Source of the DNA: an uncultured Pelagibacteraceae bacterium
Lineage (GTDB): Bacteria > Pseudomonadota > Alphaproteobacteria > Pelagibacterales > Pelagibacteraceae
Assembly: GCA_902575095.1 (NCBI GenBank)
Contig: CACGPY010000005.1
Span: 1-64,000 of the forward strand
Direction: 5' to 3'
DNA: 64,000 nucleotides
This document shows, one piece after another, positions 20,389 through 32,192 of the stretch (the stretch's first letter is position 1; each line of letters begins with the position of its first letter). Below the pieces are notes generated by a model. It worked only from the letters and a program-made list of their open reading frames with translations. It was not told the DNA's origin and ran no database searches. The translations under genes were made by a program, and so were the position numbers.

Positions 20389-20865
20389 ATGATGTTTAAT
20401 AAGAATTTAAAAAATATATTACTAGTAATATTTGCCACTTTAATCTTAAGTGCATGTTCTACTGCAAAAAAATCAGGCAATGTTGACGGAGACGTTTACA
20501 CTGGTAAAGAGACAGTTGAATATCTTGCTTCAGGAGTTCCTGATAGAGTATTTTTTGCAACAAACAAATCTTCATTAACAACAGCTGCTAGAGAAACTTT
20601 ACGTAAGCAAGCTACATATTTAAGAAAAAATAAAAATCTTAATGTTACAATTGAAGGTCATGCTGATGAAAGAGGCACTAGAGAATATAACTTAGCTTTA
20701 GGCGAAAGAAGAGCAAACGCAGCTAGAGATTATTTAATGACTTACGGAATTTCAGGAAAAAGAATTTCTGTAATTAGTTATGGAAAGGAAAAACCTGTAA
20801 ACCCGGCTTCATCACCATTAGCTTGGTCTCAAAACAGACGATCTGTAACAGTTAAAGTAAATTAA
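20389..20865 (+). CDS. pal: Peptidoglycan-associated lipoprotein Pal
   Basis: Lipobox LSAC; TIEGHADERGTREYNLALGERRA OmpA domain. Confidence 0.97.
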   Translation: MMFNKNLKNILLVIFATLILSACSTAKKSGNVDGDVYTGKETVEYLASGVPDRVFFATNKSSLTTAARETLRKQATYLRKNKNLNVTIEGHADERGTREYNLALGERRANAARDYLMTYGISGKRISVISYGKEKPVNPASSPLAWSQNRRSVTVKVN

Positions 20866-20884
20866 TTATTTAATAAATCTAATT

Positions 20885-20922
20885 GACCCCTTAATGCTTT
20901 TGTATTGAGGGGTCTTTTTTTT
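20885..20922 (+). terminator. Rho-independent terminator after pal
   Basis: GACCCCTTAAT - gcttttgt - ATTGAGGGGTC stem (11 bp, one G.U) followed by T-run. Confidence 0.88.
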
Positions 20923-20949
20923 GCCATTTTATCAAATTAAAAGTGAATC

Positions 20950-21909
20950 ATGTTTAAAATTTTAAAATTAAAATTAATTTTAATAATTGTATTTTCTTTT
21001 TTAGTAAGCCACATTTCTGCCGAGGAAGAGGAAATTTATTTAAAAGCGATTTCAGATCAAATCCAGGTCATTACAAAAGATTTAAAAACATTAGAGAAAG
21101 CTGTCTATCAAAAGTCAGACATTGTAACATCAAGAGCTTCTAAATTATCAAGTTCAGACGGATTAAACGAAGATATTATGACTAAGCATTTATTAAAATT
21201 AAATGAAATAGAAGACCAATTTAGAGAATTGACTAACAAATTCGAAGAAGTAAATTTTAAATTAGATAAATTATCAACACGCGTTACAAAGATTCAGTCT
21301 GATAATCAATTAAGATTTTCTGATTTAGAAAATGGCAAAGTTCCATCTAAAACAGAAAAAGAAGTTATGCTTCCAGGTTCAAGCAAACCCCAAGACTTTG
21401 GTGCATCCCCGGGTTACCAAACATCAAATTTGCCAAATGAACAAACTATCAATTCAGTTGAAAGTGCCAAAACTGTAATAGCAGAAGAACCCGAAACTAG
21501 AGACTCTTTACTTCCGGATAAACCAGCAGAAGAGCAATATGATTTTGCTGTAAGTTTTATGAAAATAGGTGATTATGAAACTGCTGAATTTGCCTTAAAA
21601 GAATTTATTGATAAAAATAAAGATCATGATCTAGCGGGGAGCGCGCAATACTGGTATGGTGAAACTTTTAGAATAAGACAATTATATTCAGACGCAGCTA
21701 CAGCTTATTTAGATGGATATCAAAATTACCCAAAAAGCAATAAAGCACCTGACAATCTTTTAAAGTTAGGTATTACAATGGTTCAACTTGGTGAAAAAGA
21801 TCAAGGCTGTAAAATGATATCTGGATTGAAAAAAGAATATCCAAAAGCTAGCAAGTCTGTGTTACAAAAAGCTCAGTATGAGCAAAAAAAATTCAAATGT
21901 AAATCTTAA
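20950..21909 (+). CDS. cpoB: Tol-Pal associated CpoB/YbgF protein
   Basis: Signal peptide, coiled coil, TPR (EEQYDFAVSFMKIGDYETAEFALKEFI... AQYWYGETF). Confidence 0.92.
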   Translation: MFKILKLKLILIIVFSFLVSHISAEEEEIYLKAISDQIQVITKDLKTLEKAVYQKSDIVTSRASKLSSSDGLNEDIMTKHLLKLNEIEDQFRELTNKFEEVNFKLDKLSTRVTKIQSDNQLRFSDLENGKVPSKTEKEVMLPGSSKPQDFGASPGYQTSNLPNEQTINSVESAKTVIAEEPETRDSLLPDKPAEEQYDFAVSFMKIGDYETAEFALKEFIDKNKDHDLAGSAQYWYGETFRIRQLYSDAATAYLDGYQNYPKSNKAPDNLLKLGITMVQLGEKDQGCKMISGLKKEYPKASKSVLQKAQYEQKKFKCKS

Positions 21910-22897
21910 AAAAGGTTTTGAAAATTACGAAGATTTATCAAAAATTTATCAAAATTTTAGAAATAAAATTGATGGTATAAATAAAAAAAAATATCTAGTC
22001 GCAGTTTCAGGAGGACCTGATAGCTTAGCGTTGGCTGCCTTGACTAAAGCTTATTCATATAAAAATAAAACAAAGTTTTACTACGCGCTAGTCAATCACA
22101 ATATTAGAAAAAATTCTCTTCAAGAAGCTGTAAAAGCTAAAAATTTACTTAAAAAGAAACAAATAAGACTAAAAATTTTTTCTAATAAAAAAAAAATTAT
22201 CAAAAACATTCAAGCAGAGGCTAGAAATACCAGATATGAAATACTTACAAATTATTGTAAAAAGAACAATATAAAAATTTTACTTACAGCTCACAATTTA
22301 GAGGATCAAGTTGAAACCTTTTTAATGAGGCTATCTAGAGGAAGCGGATTAAAAGGCTTATCTTCAATGAAACCTGTTAGCATGATTAACAAACAAATAA
22401 TATTGCAAAGGCCCTTACTTGATGTAAAAAAAAATTCCTTAATAAAAATTTCAAAAAAAACTTTCGGAAAATATATCAAAGATCCGTCAAATAATAATAG
22501 TAAATATTTAAGAACAAAAATTAGAAGTCTTAAAAAACCTTTAGAGAATAGTGGAATAAAATATGAACAGATTTTTAGATCAATTAATAATTTAGCTTTG
22601 AGCAAAGCTACTTTGGATGAGTATTTAAATAGATTATTCAAAAAATTAATTAAAAAAAAAAAAAAGATGATTTTTATAAATTTTAAAGAATACCTCAAAC
22701 TTAATGATGATATAAAGATGGCTGTTATAAACGAGTCAATAAAGTTAATTCAGAAAAATTATTATGATTTAAGATCTAATAAAGTATCAAATTTAATTAA
22801 CAACCTTAATAAAAAGAACTTTAAAAAATTAACTCTTGGAGGGTGTATTTTTTATAAAAATGGCGAAAATTTATGTCTAAAAGAGGAAAATGTCTAA
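21878..22897 (+). CDS. tilS: tRNA(Ile)-lysidine synthase
   Basis: VAVSGGPDSLALA PP-loop, VNHNIR, TAHNLEDQVETFLMRLSRGSGLKGLSSM. Confidence 0.93.
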   Translation: MSKKNSNVNLKKGFENYEDLSKIYQNFRNKIDGINKKKYLVAVSGGPDSLALAALTKAYSYKNKTKFYYALVNHNIRKNSLQEAVKAKNLLKKKQIRLKIFSNKKKIIKNIQAEARNTRYEILTNYCKKNNIKILLTAHNLEDQVETFLMRLSRGSGLKGLSSMKPVSMINKQIILQRPLLDVKKNSLIKISKKTFGKYIKDPSNNNSKYLRTKIRSLKKPLENSGIKYEQIFRSINNLALSKATLDEYLNRLFKKLIKKKKKMIFINFKEYLKLNDDIKMAVINESIKLIQKNYYDLRSNKVSNLINNLNKKNFKKLTLGGCIFYKNGENLCLKEENV

Positions 22898-22992
22898 TTA
22901 TGCGGCTAAATAGGTAACTTTTTGTCTTATTTACAGCCAAATAAACTTTACAATATACTTGTTTAAAAATTTTTAATGCATATTTTAAATCT

Positions 22993-24888
22993 ATGAACGT
23001 AAAAAACTTAATAATGTGGGTCATAATAGTCTTATTGTCTGTAAGTCTATTTAATATGTTTCAAGATCCTAAACAAATTAATTCAAAAAAAAATTCACTC
23101 GCCTTTTCAAATTTTCTTAATGAGGTTGATGCAGGTAGGGTAGTAGAAGTTCAAATACAAGGAAATAATATTTCTGGTGTTTTGGCAGATGGTAAATCTT
23201 TCAATACCTATTCTCCAAATTATCCAGAGCTAGTTGAAAGATTATCATCCAAAGGTGTTAGCATATTAGCGTCGCCTCAAGAGGATAAAATGCCATCATT
23301 ACTTGGAATTTTATTGTCTTGGTTTCCGATGCTTCTGCTTATTGGAGTTTGGATATTTTTTATGCGTCAAATGCAGGGAGGAAAAGGTGGCGCAATGGGG
23401 TTTGGAAGATCAAAAGCCAAACTTTTAAATGAAGCTCAAGGCAAAGTGACTTTTAATGATGTTGCAGGTGTTGAAGAGGCAAAAGAGGAAGTTGAGGAAA
23501 TAGTTGAATTTTTAAAAGATCCAAAAAAATTCAGTCGACTTGGCGGTAAAATCCCTAAAGGAGCTCTATTAATTGGTCCACCAGGAACAGGTAAGACCTT
23601 ACTTGCAAAAGCGATAGCAGGTGAGGCTAACGTGCCTTTCTTTTCAATCTCTGGATCAGATTTCGTTGAGATGTTTGTGGGTGTAGGAGCATCTAGAGTT
23701 CGTGACATGTTTGAACAAGGGAAGAAACATTCCCCATGTATAATTTTTATTGATGAAATAGATGCAGTTGGAAGAAGTAGAGGAGCAGGTCTTGGGGGTG
23801 GAAACGATGAGAGGGAACAAACCTTAAATCAATTACTTGTTGAGATGGATGGCTTTGACACTAATGAGGGTATTATTCTTATTGCTGCAACTAATAGACC
23901 TGATGTTTTAGATCCAGCTTTATTGCGTCCAGGTAGATTTGATAGACAAGTTGTTGTTGGAAACCCTGATATCATTGGAAGAGAAGCAATTTTAAAGGTG
24001 CATATTAAGAAAATTAGTACAGGCCCAGATGTAAAGTTAAGAACTATTGCAAGAGGAACACCAGGTTTTTCAGGAGCAGATTTAGCTAACTTAATTAATG
24101 AGTCGGCTTTACTTGCAGCAAGAAAGAATAAAAGAGTTGTAACCATGTCAGACGTAGAAGAGGCAAAAGATAAAGTAATGATGGGAGCAGAGAGAAGATC
24201 AATGGTAATGTCAGAGGATGAGAAAAAACTCACTGCTTACCACGAAGGAGGTCATGCAATAGTTGCGCTTAATGAAAAAGCATCTGATCCAATTCACAAA
24301 GCCACAATTATTCCAAGAGGAAGAGCTTTGGGTATGGTAATGAGATTACCCGAGAGAGACCAATTGTCTGTTACTAGAGAAAAAATGCACTCAGATATAG
24401 CTGTCGCTATGGGAGGTAGAATAGCAGAGGAAATTATTTTTGGTCACGATAAAGTTACATCCGGAGCCTCATCAGATATTGATATGGTGACTAAAATGGC
24501 AAAAAATATGGTTACAAAATATGGTATGAGTACAGAATTAGGTACAATTGCATATGGAGAAAATGAGGAAGAAGTTTTTTTAGGGAGATCAGTTACAAAA
24601 CAACAAAATATGTCGGAGGAAACTGCAAAAAAAATAGATGCAGAGGTTAAAAAGATTGTCGACAAAGGCTATGATAGAGCAAGAAAAGTTTTAACAGAAA
24701 AAATTGATGATTTGCATAAAATAGCCAAAGCTCTATTAATTTACGAAACACTCTCTGGCGATGAAATAAGAGATTTAATTTTAAAAAATATAAAGCCGAC
24801 AAGATCTTTTAAAGAAGATAATGAGGATGATGGAAAAACTTCTTCAGCTCTTGGTTCACTGGGATTAAAACCTAAGCCAGCAGTTTAA
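22993..24888 (+). CDS. ftsH: ATP-dependent zinc metalloprotease FtsH
   Basis: [21 protein letters not shown] region, HEGGH zinc site. Confidence 0.98.
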   Translation: MNVKNLIMWVIIVLLSVSLFNMFQDPKQINSKKNSLAFSNFLNEVDAGRVVEVQIQGNNISGVLADGKSFNTYSPNYPELVERLSSKGVSILASPQEDKMPSLLGILLSWFPMLLLIGVWIFFMRQMQGGKGGAMGFGRSKAKLLNEAQGKVTFNDVAGVEEAKEEVEEIVEFLKDPKKFSRLGGKIPKGALLIGPPGTGKTLLAKAIAGEANVPFFSISGSDFVEMFVGVGASRVRDMFEQGKKHSPCIIFIDEIDAVGRSRGAGLGGGNDEREQTLNQLLVEMDGFDTNEGIILIAATNRPDVLDPALLRPGRFDRQVVVGNPDIIGREAILKVHIKKISTGPDVKLRTIARGTPGFSGADLANLINESALLAARKNKRVVTMSDVEEAKDKVMMGAERRSMVMSEDEKKLTAYHEGGHAIVALNEKASDPIHKATIIPRGRALGMVMRLPERDQLSVTREKMHSDIAVAMGGRIAEEIIFGHDKVTSGASSDIDMVTKMAKNMVTKYGMSTELGTIAYGENEEEVFLGRSVTKQQNMSEETAKKIDAEVKKIVDKGYDRARKVLTEKIDDLHKIAKALLIYETLSGDEIRDLILKNIKPTRSFKEDNEDDGKTSSALGSLGLKPKPAV

Positions 24889-24893
24889 TAAGT

Positions 24894-25952
24894 ATGAAAA
24901 AATATTACACTCGTGCGTGTAATTTTTTTTATGGCTCTAACTCAAGGAAACTTATAAAAAAAAAACTTTCTCTACCTCTATGTGGAGATAATTCAATATC
25001 TTTCAGTCAAATTGAAATTTTTGTCAAAGATAAAAAGAAAGTTAGCTCTAAAATTATAAATATTAAAAGCATAAATAAACTGCCTGCAGTTATTAAAAAA
25101 AAGATATTCCGAGATATAAAGAATATTACTTCCAAAAGAGAATTCTTAAGAAAAAAAAAATATTTGCTTATGGGTGTCTTAAATTTAACACCAGATAGTT
25201 TTTCTGATGGTGGTAAATTTAATTCCTACAAAAAAGCAATAGCTAGAATTGAAGATATGATTATTAGTGGTGCAGACATTATTGATGTAGGAGGAGAGTC
25301 CACTAGACCTGAGTCAAAAACTGTACCCCAAATAAAAGAACTTGAAAGAGTTAAACAAATAATCAAAAAATTTAAAAAAAAATACCCTAAAACTTTATTA
25401 TCAGTTGACACAAGAAAATCACTGGTTATGAACTTTTCAATAAAGCATAAAGCAGATATTATAAATGATGTATCATGTTTTCAATTTGATCCAGCTTCTT
25501 TAGGTACTATAAAAAATAAAAATTTATGGAAAATAATTCACCACATGCAAGGTACCCCGCAAACTATGCAAATCAATCCAAAATATCATCACGTATTGTT
25601 GGATATTTACGATTTTTTTGAGAGAGAAATAGAAAAACTCAAAAAATTCAAACATAATAAAAAAATAATATTAGATCCCGGAATAGGTTTTGGAAAAAAC
25701 TTGAAACATAATTTGATGATACTAAATAAAATTTCCTTATTTCATTCACTTGGTTTTCCTATATTAATTGGCACTTCTAGAAAAAGATTTATTAATCAAA
25801 TTTCTGGAAAATATGATACGAAAGAAAGAATTGGAGGAACGCTCTCATCAGTAATTTTCTCATTCTCTCAAGGAATAAAAATTTTTAGAGTGCACAATGT
25901 TAAGGAGATAAAACAAGGTCTTTTGATTTTTGAGACTTTATTTAATAAATGA
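24894..25952 (+). CDS. folP: Dihydropteroate synthase
   Basis: MGVLNLTPDSFSDGGKF, DVGGESTRPES, DPGIGFGK. Confidence 0.95.
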   Translation: MKKYYTRACNFFYGSNSRKLIKKKLSLPLCGDNSISFSQIEIFVKDKKKVSSKIINIKSINKLPAVIKKKIFRDIKNITSKREFLRKKKYLLMGVLNLTPDSFSDGGKFNSYKKAIARIEDMIISGADIIDVGGESTRPESKTVPQIKELERVKQIIKKFKKKYPKTLLSVDTRKSLVMNFSIKHKADIINDVSCFQFDPASLGTIKNKNLWKIIHHMQGTPQTMQINPKYHHVLLDIYDFFEREIEKLKKFKHNKKIILDPGIGFGKNLKHNLMILNKISLFHSLGFPILIGTSRKRFINQISGKYDTKERIGGTLSSVIFSFSQGIKIFRVHNVKEIKQGLLIFETLFNK

Positions 25953-27280
25953 AAAAAAAATACTTTGGTACCGATGGAATCAGAGGCACAGTTAATATCG
26001 GAAATATAAATGGTGAAAAATTTTTTAAATTTGGTCTAGCAGCTGGTACATATTTTAAAAATTTAAAAAAAAAGAAACAAGTAGCAATTATTGCTAAAGA
26101 TACCAGATTATCAGGATACACTCTTGAACCAGCTTTAGTGTCAGGCTTAACCTCTGCTGGAATGCATATATTTACTTTAGGGCCACTACCAACCAATGGG
26201 TTAGCTATGCTCACTAAAAAAATGAGAGCAAATCTTGGTATAATGATTACTGCATCTCATAATCCTTTTCATGATAATGGATTAAAATTATTTGGCCCCG
26301 ATGGAATGAAGTTATCAGATAAAATCGAAAAAAAAATTGAAAATTTAATAGACGCTAAAACTATAGGTCATTTATCTGAACCTAAATTATTGGGTAGAGT
26401 AAAAAGATTAGAAGATGGTAATGACAAGTATATCAAAATATTAAAAAATAATTTTCCTAATGATTTTAGCCTTAAAGGGATGCGTATAGTTTTAGATTGT
26501 GCTAATGGCGCAGGATATAAATCTGCTCCAAAAATATTATCTGATTTAGGCGCAAAAGTATTTTCTATTGGCGTGAAGCCAAATGGCTTAAATATAAATT
26601 ACAATTGTGGATCGACTTTTCCAGAAATTTTAAAAAAATATGTAAAAAAATATAAAGCCCATCTTGGCATTGCTCTAGATGGTGATGCAGATAGAGTAAT
26701 AATGTGTGATGAGAAAGCTCAAATTATTGATGGAGATCAAATTATTGCAATGATTGCTAAAAGATGGAAAAGAAAAAAAATTTTAAGAGGTGGAGTAATT
26801 GGCACCTTGATGTCCAATTATGGTTTAGAAAAGTTTTTTTTAAATGAAAATATAAATTTTAAGAGATCAAAAGTAGGCGATAGGTACGTTAAAGAAATGA
26901 TGAGAAAATATAATTATAATTTAGGTGGAGAACAATCAGGTCACATCATTTTAGGAAAGTTTGCTACTACTGGAGACGGACTTTTGGTAGCTCTCGAGGC
27001 ACTTTTTGCTTTAAGAAAAGGCAAGTTAGCCAGCAAAGTATTTAATGTTTATAAATCAGTCCCTCAAAAACTTTTAAGTATAAAAGTAAAAGATAAAAAC
27101 ATTGTTAACTCTTCTAAGTGCAAGAAGGTTGTTAAATTAGCCAACAAACTAATAAAAAACAACGGCAGATTATTAGTGAGATCTTCAGGGACCGAACCAA
27201 AAGTAAGAATAATGTGCGAGTCATTCAATATTCCACTTATGAACAAATGCATCACAATGATAAAAAAAACAATTAATTGA
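25949..27280 (+). CDS. glmM: Phosphoglucosamine mutase
   Basis: YFGTDGIRGTVN, ITASHNPFHDNGLKLF, LDGDADRVIM, GGEQSGH. Confidence 0.97.
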   Translation: MKKKYFGTDGIRGTVNIGNINGEKFFKFGLAAGTYFKNLKKKKQVAIIAKDTRLSGYTLEPALVSGLTSAGMHIFTLGPLPTNGLAMLTKKMRANLGIMITASHNPFHDNGLKLFGPDGMKLSDKIEKKIENLIDAKTIGHLSEPKLLGRVKRLEDGNDKYIKILKNNFPNDFSLKGMRIVLDCANGAGYKSAPKILSDLGAKVFSIGVKPNGLNINYNCGSTFPEILKKYVKKYKAHLGIALDGDADRVIMCDEKAQIIDGDQIIAMIAKRWKRKKILRGGVIGTLMSNYGLEKFFLNENINFKRSKVGDRYVKEMMRKYNYNLGGEQSGHIILGKFATTGDGLLVALEALFALRKGKLASKVFNVYKSVPQKLLSIKVKDKNIVNSSKCKKVVKLANKLIKNNGRLLVRSSGTEPKVRIMCESFNIPLMNKCITMIKKTIN

Positions 27281-27281
27281 A

Positions 27282-28091
27282 ATGAAACCAAAATCAAAAG
27301 TTTTAATAATTGCTGGTTCCGACTCATCCGGTGGAGCAGGTATACAAGCAGATATAAAAACTGTTACTTCTCTAGGAGGCTATGCAATGACAGCTGTAAC
27401 TGCTATTACAGCTCAAAATACGACTGGTGTTAAATCAATAGTACCCATAAGTCCAATAGAGATTTTGAATCAAATAAATTATTCAGCTAAAGACATTAGA
27501 CCTAATGCAATTAAAATTGGAATGTTACATTCAAAGAAAGTAATTGAAGTAGTAATAAAATCCCTTGACAAAATTAAAATTAAAAAAGTTGTTTTAGATC
27601 CTGTTATGGTCGCTAAAGGAGGTGCAAAACTAATTAATGATACTGCAATAATTTATATAAAAAATCTGATGAAAAATATTTTGTTGATAACGCCAAATAT
27701 TCCTGAAGCAGAAATTTTAACTAAAACAAAAATTTATTCCATAGAGGATATGATAAAAGCTGGAAAAATATTAATTAGTTTGGGCGCTAAGAATGTTTTA
27801 ATTAAAGGGGGTCATTTAGATTCTAAAAAAATGAAAGATATTTTTGTGAATAAAAAAATTGTAAAAATATTTACATCTAAGAGGCATAGATCCAAAAATA
27901 CTCATGGGACTGGATGTACGTTATCGTCTGCAATCGCAACAAATTTATCATGTGGAAAAGATTTGATTAAATCTTGTGAGCATGGGATTAAATATGTTAA
28001 TGAAGCAATTAAATCAAATCTTAATTTAGGAAAAGGAAAAGGTCCAATTAATCATTTAAATTCATTTACCATTAATAAAAAATTCAGATAA
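27282..28091 (+). CDS. thiD: Hydroxymethylpyrimidine (phosphate) kinase
   Basis: [42 protein letters not shown]. Confidence 0.95.
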   Translation: MKPKSKVLIIAGSDSSGGAGIQADIKTVTSLGGYAMTAVTAITAQNTTGVKSIVPISPIEILNQINYSAKDIRPNAIKIGMLHSKKVIEVVIKSLDKIKIKKVVLDPVMVAKGGAKLINDTAIIYIKNLMKNILLITPNIPEAEILTKTKIYSIEDMIKAGKILISLGAKNVLIKGGHLDSKKMKDIFVNKKIVKIFTSKRHRSKNTHGTGCTLSSAIATNLSCGKDLIKSCEHGIKYVNEAIKSNLNLGKGKGPINHLNSFTINKKFR

Positions 28092-29383
28092 TGAAAAATG
28101 TTGTAGTAGTAGGTTCACAATGGGGAGACGAAGGAAAAGGAAAAATAGTTGATTGGCTTTCAAGTGAAGCTGATGTAGTTGTAAGGTTTCAAGGTGGTCA
28201 TAATGCTGGTCACACCCTAGTTATAGATAAAAAAGTATTTAAATTAAGATTACTGCCATCAGGTATTGTTAGAAATGGAAAAATTTCAATTCTAGGAAAT
28301 GGAGTAGTTATTGATCCATGGGCTCTTTTAAGTGAAATAAAAGAGATAAAGAAGCAAGGTGTTGAAGTAACATCGGAAAATTTTATGATTTCTGAGTCTG
28401 CTTCACTAATTTTACCATTTCATAAAGAAATGGATGAAATAAGGGAAGATGCTGCTGGAGCGGAAAAAATTGGAACTACTAGAAGAGGCATAGGTCCCTG
28501 CTATGAGGATAAAGTTGGCAGAAGATCAATCAGAGTTATGGATTTAAGATCGGAAAGAAACTTAGAAAATAGACTTGAAAATGTTTTATTACATCATAAT
28601 GCAATCAGAAAAGGACTGAATAAAAAAATATTTGAAATAGATATACTTAAAAATGAGTTATTAAGAATAGCTCCAGAAATTTTAAAATTTGCACAACCAG
28701 TTTGGTTGAAACTTAATCAATTTAATAATGATAGAAAAAAAATATTATTTGAAGGTGCGCAAGGGATACTTTTGGACGTAGATCACGGTACTTACCCTTA
28801 TGTAACTTCCTCCAATACTGTTCCAGCTATGGCAGCAACTGGTTCAGGTTCGGGTCCAGACAAAATCAATTATGTTTTAGGCATAACCAAAGCTTATACA
28901 ACAAGAGTAGGTAGCGGTCCATTTCCAACTGAATTAGATGATGAAATAGGAGAAAACTTAGGTAGAAGAGGCAAGGAGTTCGGAACTGTTACTGCAAGAA
29001 AAAGAAGATGTGGTTGGTTTGATGGAGTCTTGGTAAGACAAACTATTAAAATTTCAGGAATAAACGGAATAGCTCTAACAAAACTAGATGTGCTAGATGA
29101 ATTAGATGAAATTAAAATGTGTATTGGATACGATTTAAATGGAAAAAAAATTGATTATTTACCAGCTGCTTCTGAAGATCAATTTAATGTAAAACCAATT
29201 TATAAAGTATTTCCAGGATGGAAATCTAAAACTCAGGGCATAAGAAATCTTATGGACCTTCCGGATAATGCTAAAAGATATATTCATGCATTAGAAGATT
29301 TTATTGGTGCTAGAATTTCAAGTATTTCTACCAGCCCTGAAAGGGATGATACAATTTTGGTAGAAGACCCTTTTAATAATTAA
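28091..29383 (+). CDS. purA: Adenylosuccinate synthetase
   Basis: [31 protein letters not shown]. Confidence 0.98.
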   Translation: MKNVVVVGSQWGDEGKGKIVDWLSSEADVVVRFQGGHNAGHTLVIDKKVFKLRLLPSGIVRNGKISILGNGVVIDPWALLSEIKEIKKQGVEVTSENFMISESASLILPFHKEMDEIREDAAGAEKIGTTRRGIGPCYEDKVGRRSIRVMDLRSERNLENRLENVLLHHNAIRKGLNKKIFEIDILKNELLRIAPEILKFAQPVWLKLNQFNNDRKKILFEGAQGILLDVDHGTYPYVTSSNTVPAMAATGSGSGPDKINYVLGITKAYTTRVGSGPFPTELDDEIGENLGRRGKEFGTVTARKRRCGWFDGVLVRQTIKISGINGIALTKLDVLDELDEIKMCIGYDLNGKKIDYLPAASEDQFNVKPIYKVFPGWKSKTQGIRNLMDLPDNAKRYIHALEDFIGARISSISTSPERDDTILVEDPFNN

Positions 29384-30276
29384 TTTAATGGAAGTAAATT
29401 TTTTGATTTACTTGCGTTAATCATAGATTTTTGTAGTTTTTCAAAAGCTTTAGTTTCAATTTGTCTTATTCTTTCTCTACTAATATTATATTTTTTACTT
29501 AATTCTTCCAAAGTCACTGGTTGTTCCGAAAGTCTTCTCGCTTTGATGATTTCTTTTTCTCTATCATTTAAAATTTTCATGGCACTATTTAATAATTCTT
29601 TTTTATCATCGTATTCCTGTTTTTGAGATATTATCAATTCCTGATCCAAGCTATCGTCTACTAACCAATCTTGCCACTCATCTGTCTCACCTTTTTTAAT
29701 AGGATCATTTAATGATTTTTCTTGCCCCATCATTCTTCTATTCATATTTACAACTTCATGAGAGTCAACATCTAATCTTTTTGATATCTCTTTGACCTGT
29801 TCGTCTTTAAGATCTCCATCTTGACCTGGCGCAATTTGATTTTTAAGTTTTTTTAAATTAAAAAAAAGTTTTTTTTGAGCTGTTGTAGTTCCCATTTTTA
29901 CCAAGCTCCATGATCTGAGTACATATTCCTGTATAGAAGCTTTGATCCACCACATTGCATAAGTCGCTAGTCTAAAGCCTTTATCAGGGTCAAATTTCTT
30001 TACTGCCTGCATTAAACCTAAATTACCTTCAGAAATTAACTCATTAACTGGAAGACCATAGCCTCGATATCCCATCGCAATTTTTGCTACAAGCCTTAAA
30101 TGACTGGTGACCAACTTATGAGCAGCTTTTAAATTTCCGTTTTCTCTCCAGTTTTTAGCTAGCATATACTCTTCCTCTGCATCGAGCATTGGAAATTTTT
30201 TAATTTGTGCTAAATAAACAGAAAGACCCCCTACAGAGGGTACTGGAAGATTACTGATTTGATTTTTATTACTCAT
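29380..30276 (-). CDS. rpoH: RNA polymerase sigma-32 factor
   Basis: [64 protein letters not shown]. Confidence 0.96.
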   Translation of the reverse strand: MSNKNQISNLPVPSVGGLSVYLAQIKKFPMLDAEEEYMLAKNWRENGNLKAAHKLVTSHLRLVAKIAMGYRGYGLPVNELISEGNLGLMQAVKKFDPDKGFRLATYAMWWIKASIQEYVLRSWSLVKMGTTTAQKKLFFNLKKLKNQIAPGQDGDLKDEQVKEISKRLDVDSHEVVNMNRRMMGQEKSLNDPIKKGETDEWQDWLVDDSLDQELIISQKQEYDDKKELLNSAMKILNDREKEIIKARRLSEQPVTLEELSKKYNISRERIRQIETKAFEKLQKSMINASKSKNLLPLN

Positions 30277-30306
30277 AGATTTTATTTATATATAATTTTT
30301 TTTATT

Positions 30307-31287
30307 TCAACTGCTTAAATTTTCAAGCAAATTCAGTATTTTTTTAAATTCGTCTGGTAAATCTGAATTAAAATTCATTCGTTTTTTTGTAATTGGATGG
30401 ATAATTTCCAAAGTTTTCGCATGTAAAGCCTGTCCTGATAATTTATTAAGTTTTGTAAAAAATTCATTATTAATTTTTTTAAATTTAAATTTTTTCCCCC
30501 CATATTGCTTATCCCCTAATAGAGGTGTTCCTTTGTATTTAAAATGTACTCTTATTTGATGAGTTCTACCTGTCTCTAGTTCACACTCGATTAAACTGAT
30601 TTTTGGAATATCTTTAATATTAAAAACTTTTAATGTTTTATAGTTCGTAATTGCTTTTTTTCCGTTATTCTCACTTATTGTCATTAGTTGTCGATTTTTT
30701 TTATCTCTAGAAATTAAAGTGCTAATTCTTCCATTTAGAGGCCTAATTACTCCCCAAGCAAGACAAATATATTTCCTCTTTATAGTATGTTTGCTAAATT
30801 GATCACCTAAAAACGAGTGAGATAAATTATTTTTAGCAACAACAAGAAGGCCGCTAGTTTCTTTGTCAATCCTATGTACAATCCCTGGTCTAAAATCCCC
30901 ATTTAAATCTGACAAGTTATCTTTATATTTAAACAATAATGCATTCACTAAAGTATTTTCATAATTTCCAGCTCCAGGATGAACAACCATGCCTTTTGGC
31001 TTATTAATAATCAAAATGCTTTTGTCCTCAAATACAATGTTAAGTTTTATTTTCTTTGGAATTATGTTTTGAATTTTTCTTTCCAAGATATTAGCTATAA
31101 TTTGATCTCTATGTCTTACCTTTGTTGATGGAGATAAAATGACTTTATCGTTTAATTTGACCTGCTTATTGTCAATTAACTTTTTAAGGAACGACCTTGT
31201 AAATTGATCCATTTTTTCAGTTAAAAAAATATCCAATCTTTTCCCATCATTTTTAGCATCTACTGAAAATCTTATTGTATTATTCAT
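30307..31287 (-). CDS. rluD: Ribosomal large subunit pseudouridine synthase (RluD-like)
   Basis: S4 domain; RPGIVHRIDKETSGLLVVAKN; ELETGRTHQIRVHF. Confidence 0.92.
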   Translation of the reverse strand: MNNTIRFSVDAKNDGKRLDIFLTEKMDQFTRSFLKKLIDNKQVKLNDKVILSPSTKVRHRDQIIANILERKIQNIIPKKIKLNIVFEDKSILIINKPKGMVVHPGAGNYENTLVNALLFKYKDNLSDLNGDFRPGIVHRIDKETSGLLVVAKNNLSHSFLGDQFSKHTIKRKYICLAWGVIRPLNGRISTLISRDKKNRQLMTISENNGKKAITNYKTLKVFNIKDIPKISLIECELETGRTHQIRVHFKYKGTPLLGDKQYGGKKFKFKKINNEFFTKLNKLSGQALHAKTLEIIHPITKKRMNFNSDLPDEFKKILNLLENLSS

Positions 31288-31311
31288 AAATTAATTTAGA
31301 TTACTCATATT

Positions 31312-31389
31312 GCGCCGGTAGCTTCAACTGGATAGAGCGCCGGATTTCGGCTCCGGAGGTTATGGGTTCGACTCCTATCCGGCGCACCA
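31312..31389 (+). tRNA. tRNA-Arg (anticodon TCG), encoded CCA
   Basis: GCGCCGG...CCGGCGC acceptor, anticodon loop TTTCGGC, GGTTCGACTCC T-arm, CCA. Confidence 0.93.
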
Positions 31390-31391
31390 TT

Positions 31392-32192
31392 TTAAATTAT
31401 CCAGTCAATAAATTTATCTTTATTTTGAGTTATATATTTAGGATAACTATCGTCCAAATCAATTTTTTTAAGTTTTATATTTCTACTAAATATATCCTCA
31501 TTCTTTAGTATTTTTTCTTCAATATTTTTTTCGTTCAAAGTTTCATTATTGTATTCTCCATGAGAAAAGGATTTCACTTTTTTTAGTATTTGTTTAGGTG
31601 TTTGCATATATGAGAAATGCCAACCACCTTTAATTATCTGTTGGTCGATTTTATCTAGTCGCCAAAATGGATATTTTTTAAATTTTAAATTTCTAAGTTC
31701 CTGCATAGTTTTTATATTTTTTTTTTTAGTTATTTTAGAACCTATCCAATTACTCTCATCTAAATTTTGTAAGTTTAATTTGTACATAAACATCTTCTGC
31801 GAAAACGCAATAAATTTTTTATTTTTTTTAATTAAAGATAATTTTTTAAGATCTGGTATTTCATCAGAGTCAGATAAGATTATAAGATCATCCGACGAAG
31901 CATCTTTTAAACCCTCTATTAGTGAGTTTCTTTGATGCTGTTCTATAGGAGACTCCCCACCTCTATGTTTTTCAAAATTTATACCATCTTTATAATCCGC
32001 GACTATAAATATTATTTTATCTTTAAATTTTGAAAATTTTTTTAAATCAAAATTTATATCTTTATTTTTTCCTTGATGAGTTTTCGTTGACTCAGATATA
32101 ACAAAATAATCTACATACTTATCCAAAATATTTAAGCGGAGATCAACAATATGATCTTCATTAAAATATTGAAAACAATCGTAAATAGCCAT
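31392..32192 (-). CDS. Glycosyltransferase family 17-like protein
   Basis: MAIYDCFQYFNEDHIVDLRLNILDKYVDYFVISESTKTHQGK...LIILSDSDEIPD...GGWHFSYM. Confidence 0.8.
   Translation of the reverse strand: MAIYDCFQYFNEDHIVDLRLNILDKYVDYFVISESTKTHQGKNKDINFDLKKFSKFKDKIIFIVADYKDGINFEKHRGGESPIEQHQRNSLIEGLKDASSDDLIILSDSDEIPDLKKLSLIKKNKKFIAFSQKMFMYKLNLQNLDESNWIGSKITKKKNIKTMQELRNLKFKKYPFWRLDKIDQQIIKGGWHFSYMQTPKQILKKVKSFSHGEYNNETLNEKNIEEKILKNEDIFSRNIKLKKIDLDDSYPKYITQNKDKFIDWII

Noticed and set aside
22306-22698. 130-aa Phe/Leu-rich antisense ORF in tilS
   Set aside because: Apparent TM character is an artefact of Lys-rich (poly-A) coding on the opposite strand.
22898-22992. Imperfect hairpin GGCTAAATAG...CTTATTTACAGCC upstream of ftsH
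   Set aside because: Weak AT-rich stem with bulge and no T-run; not distinguishable from background by eye.
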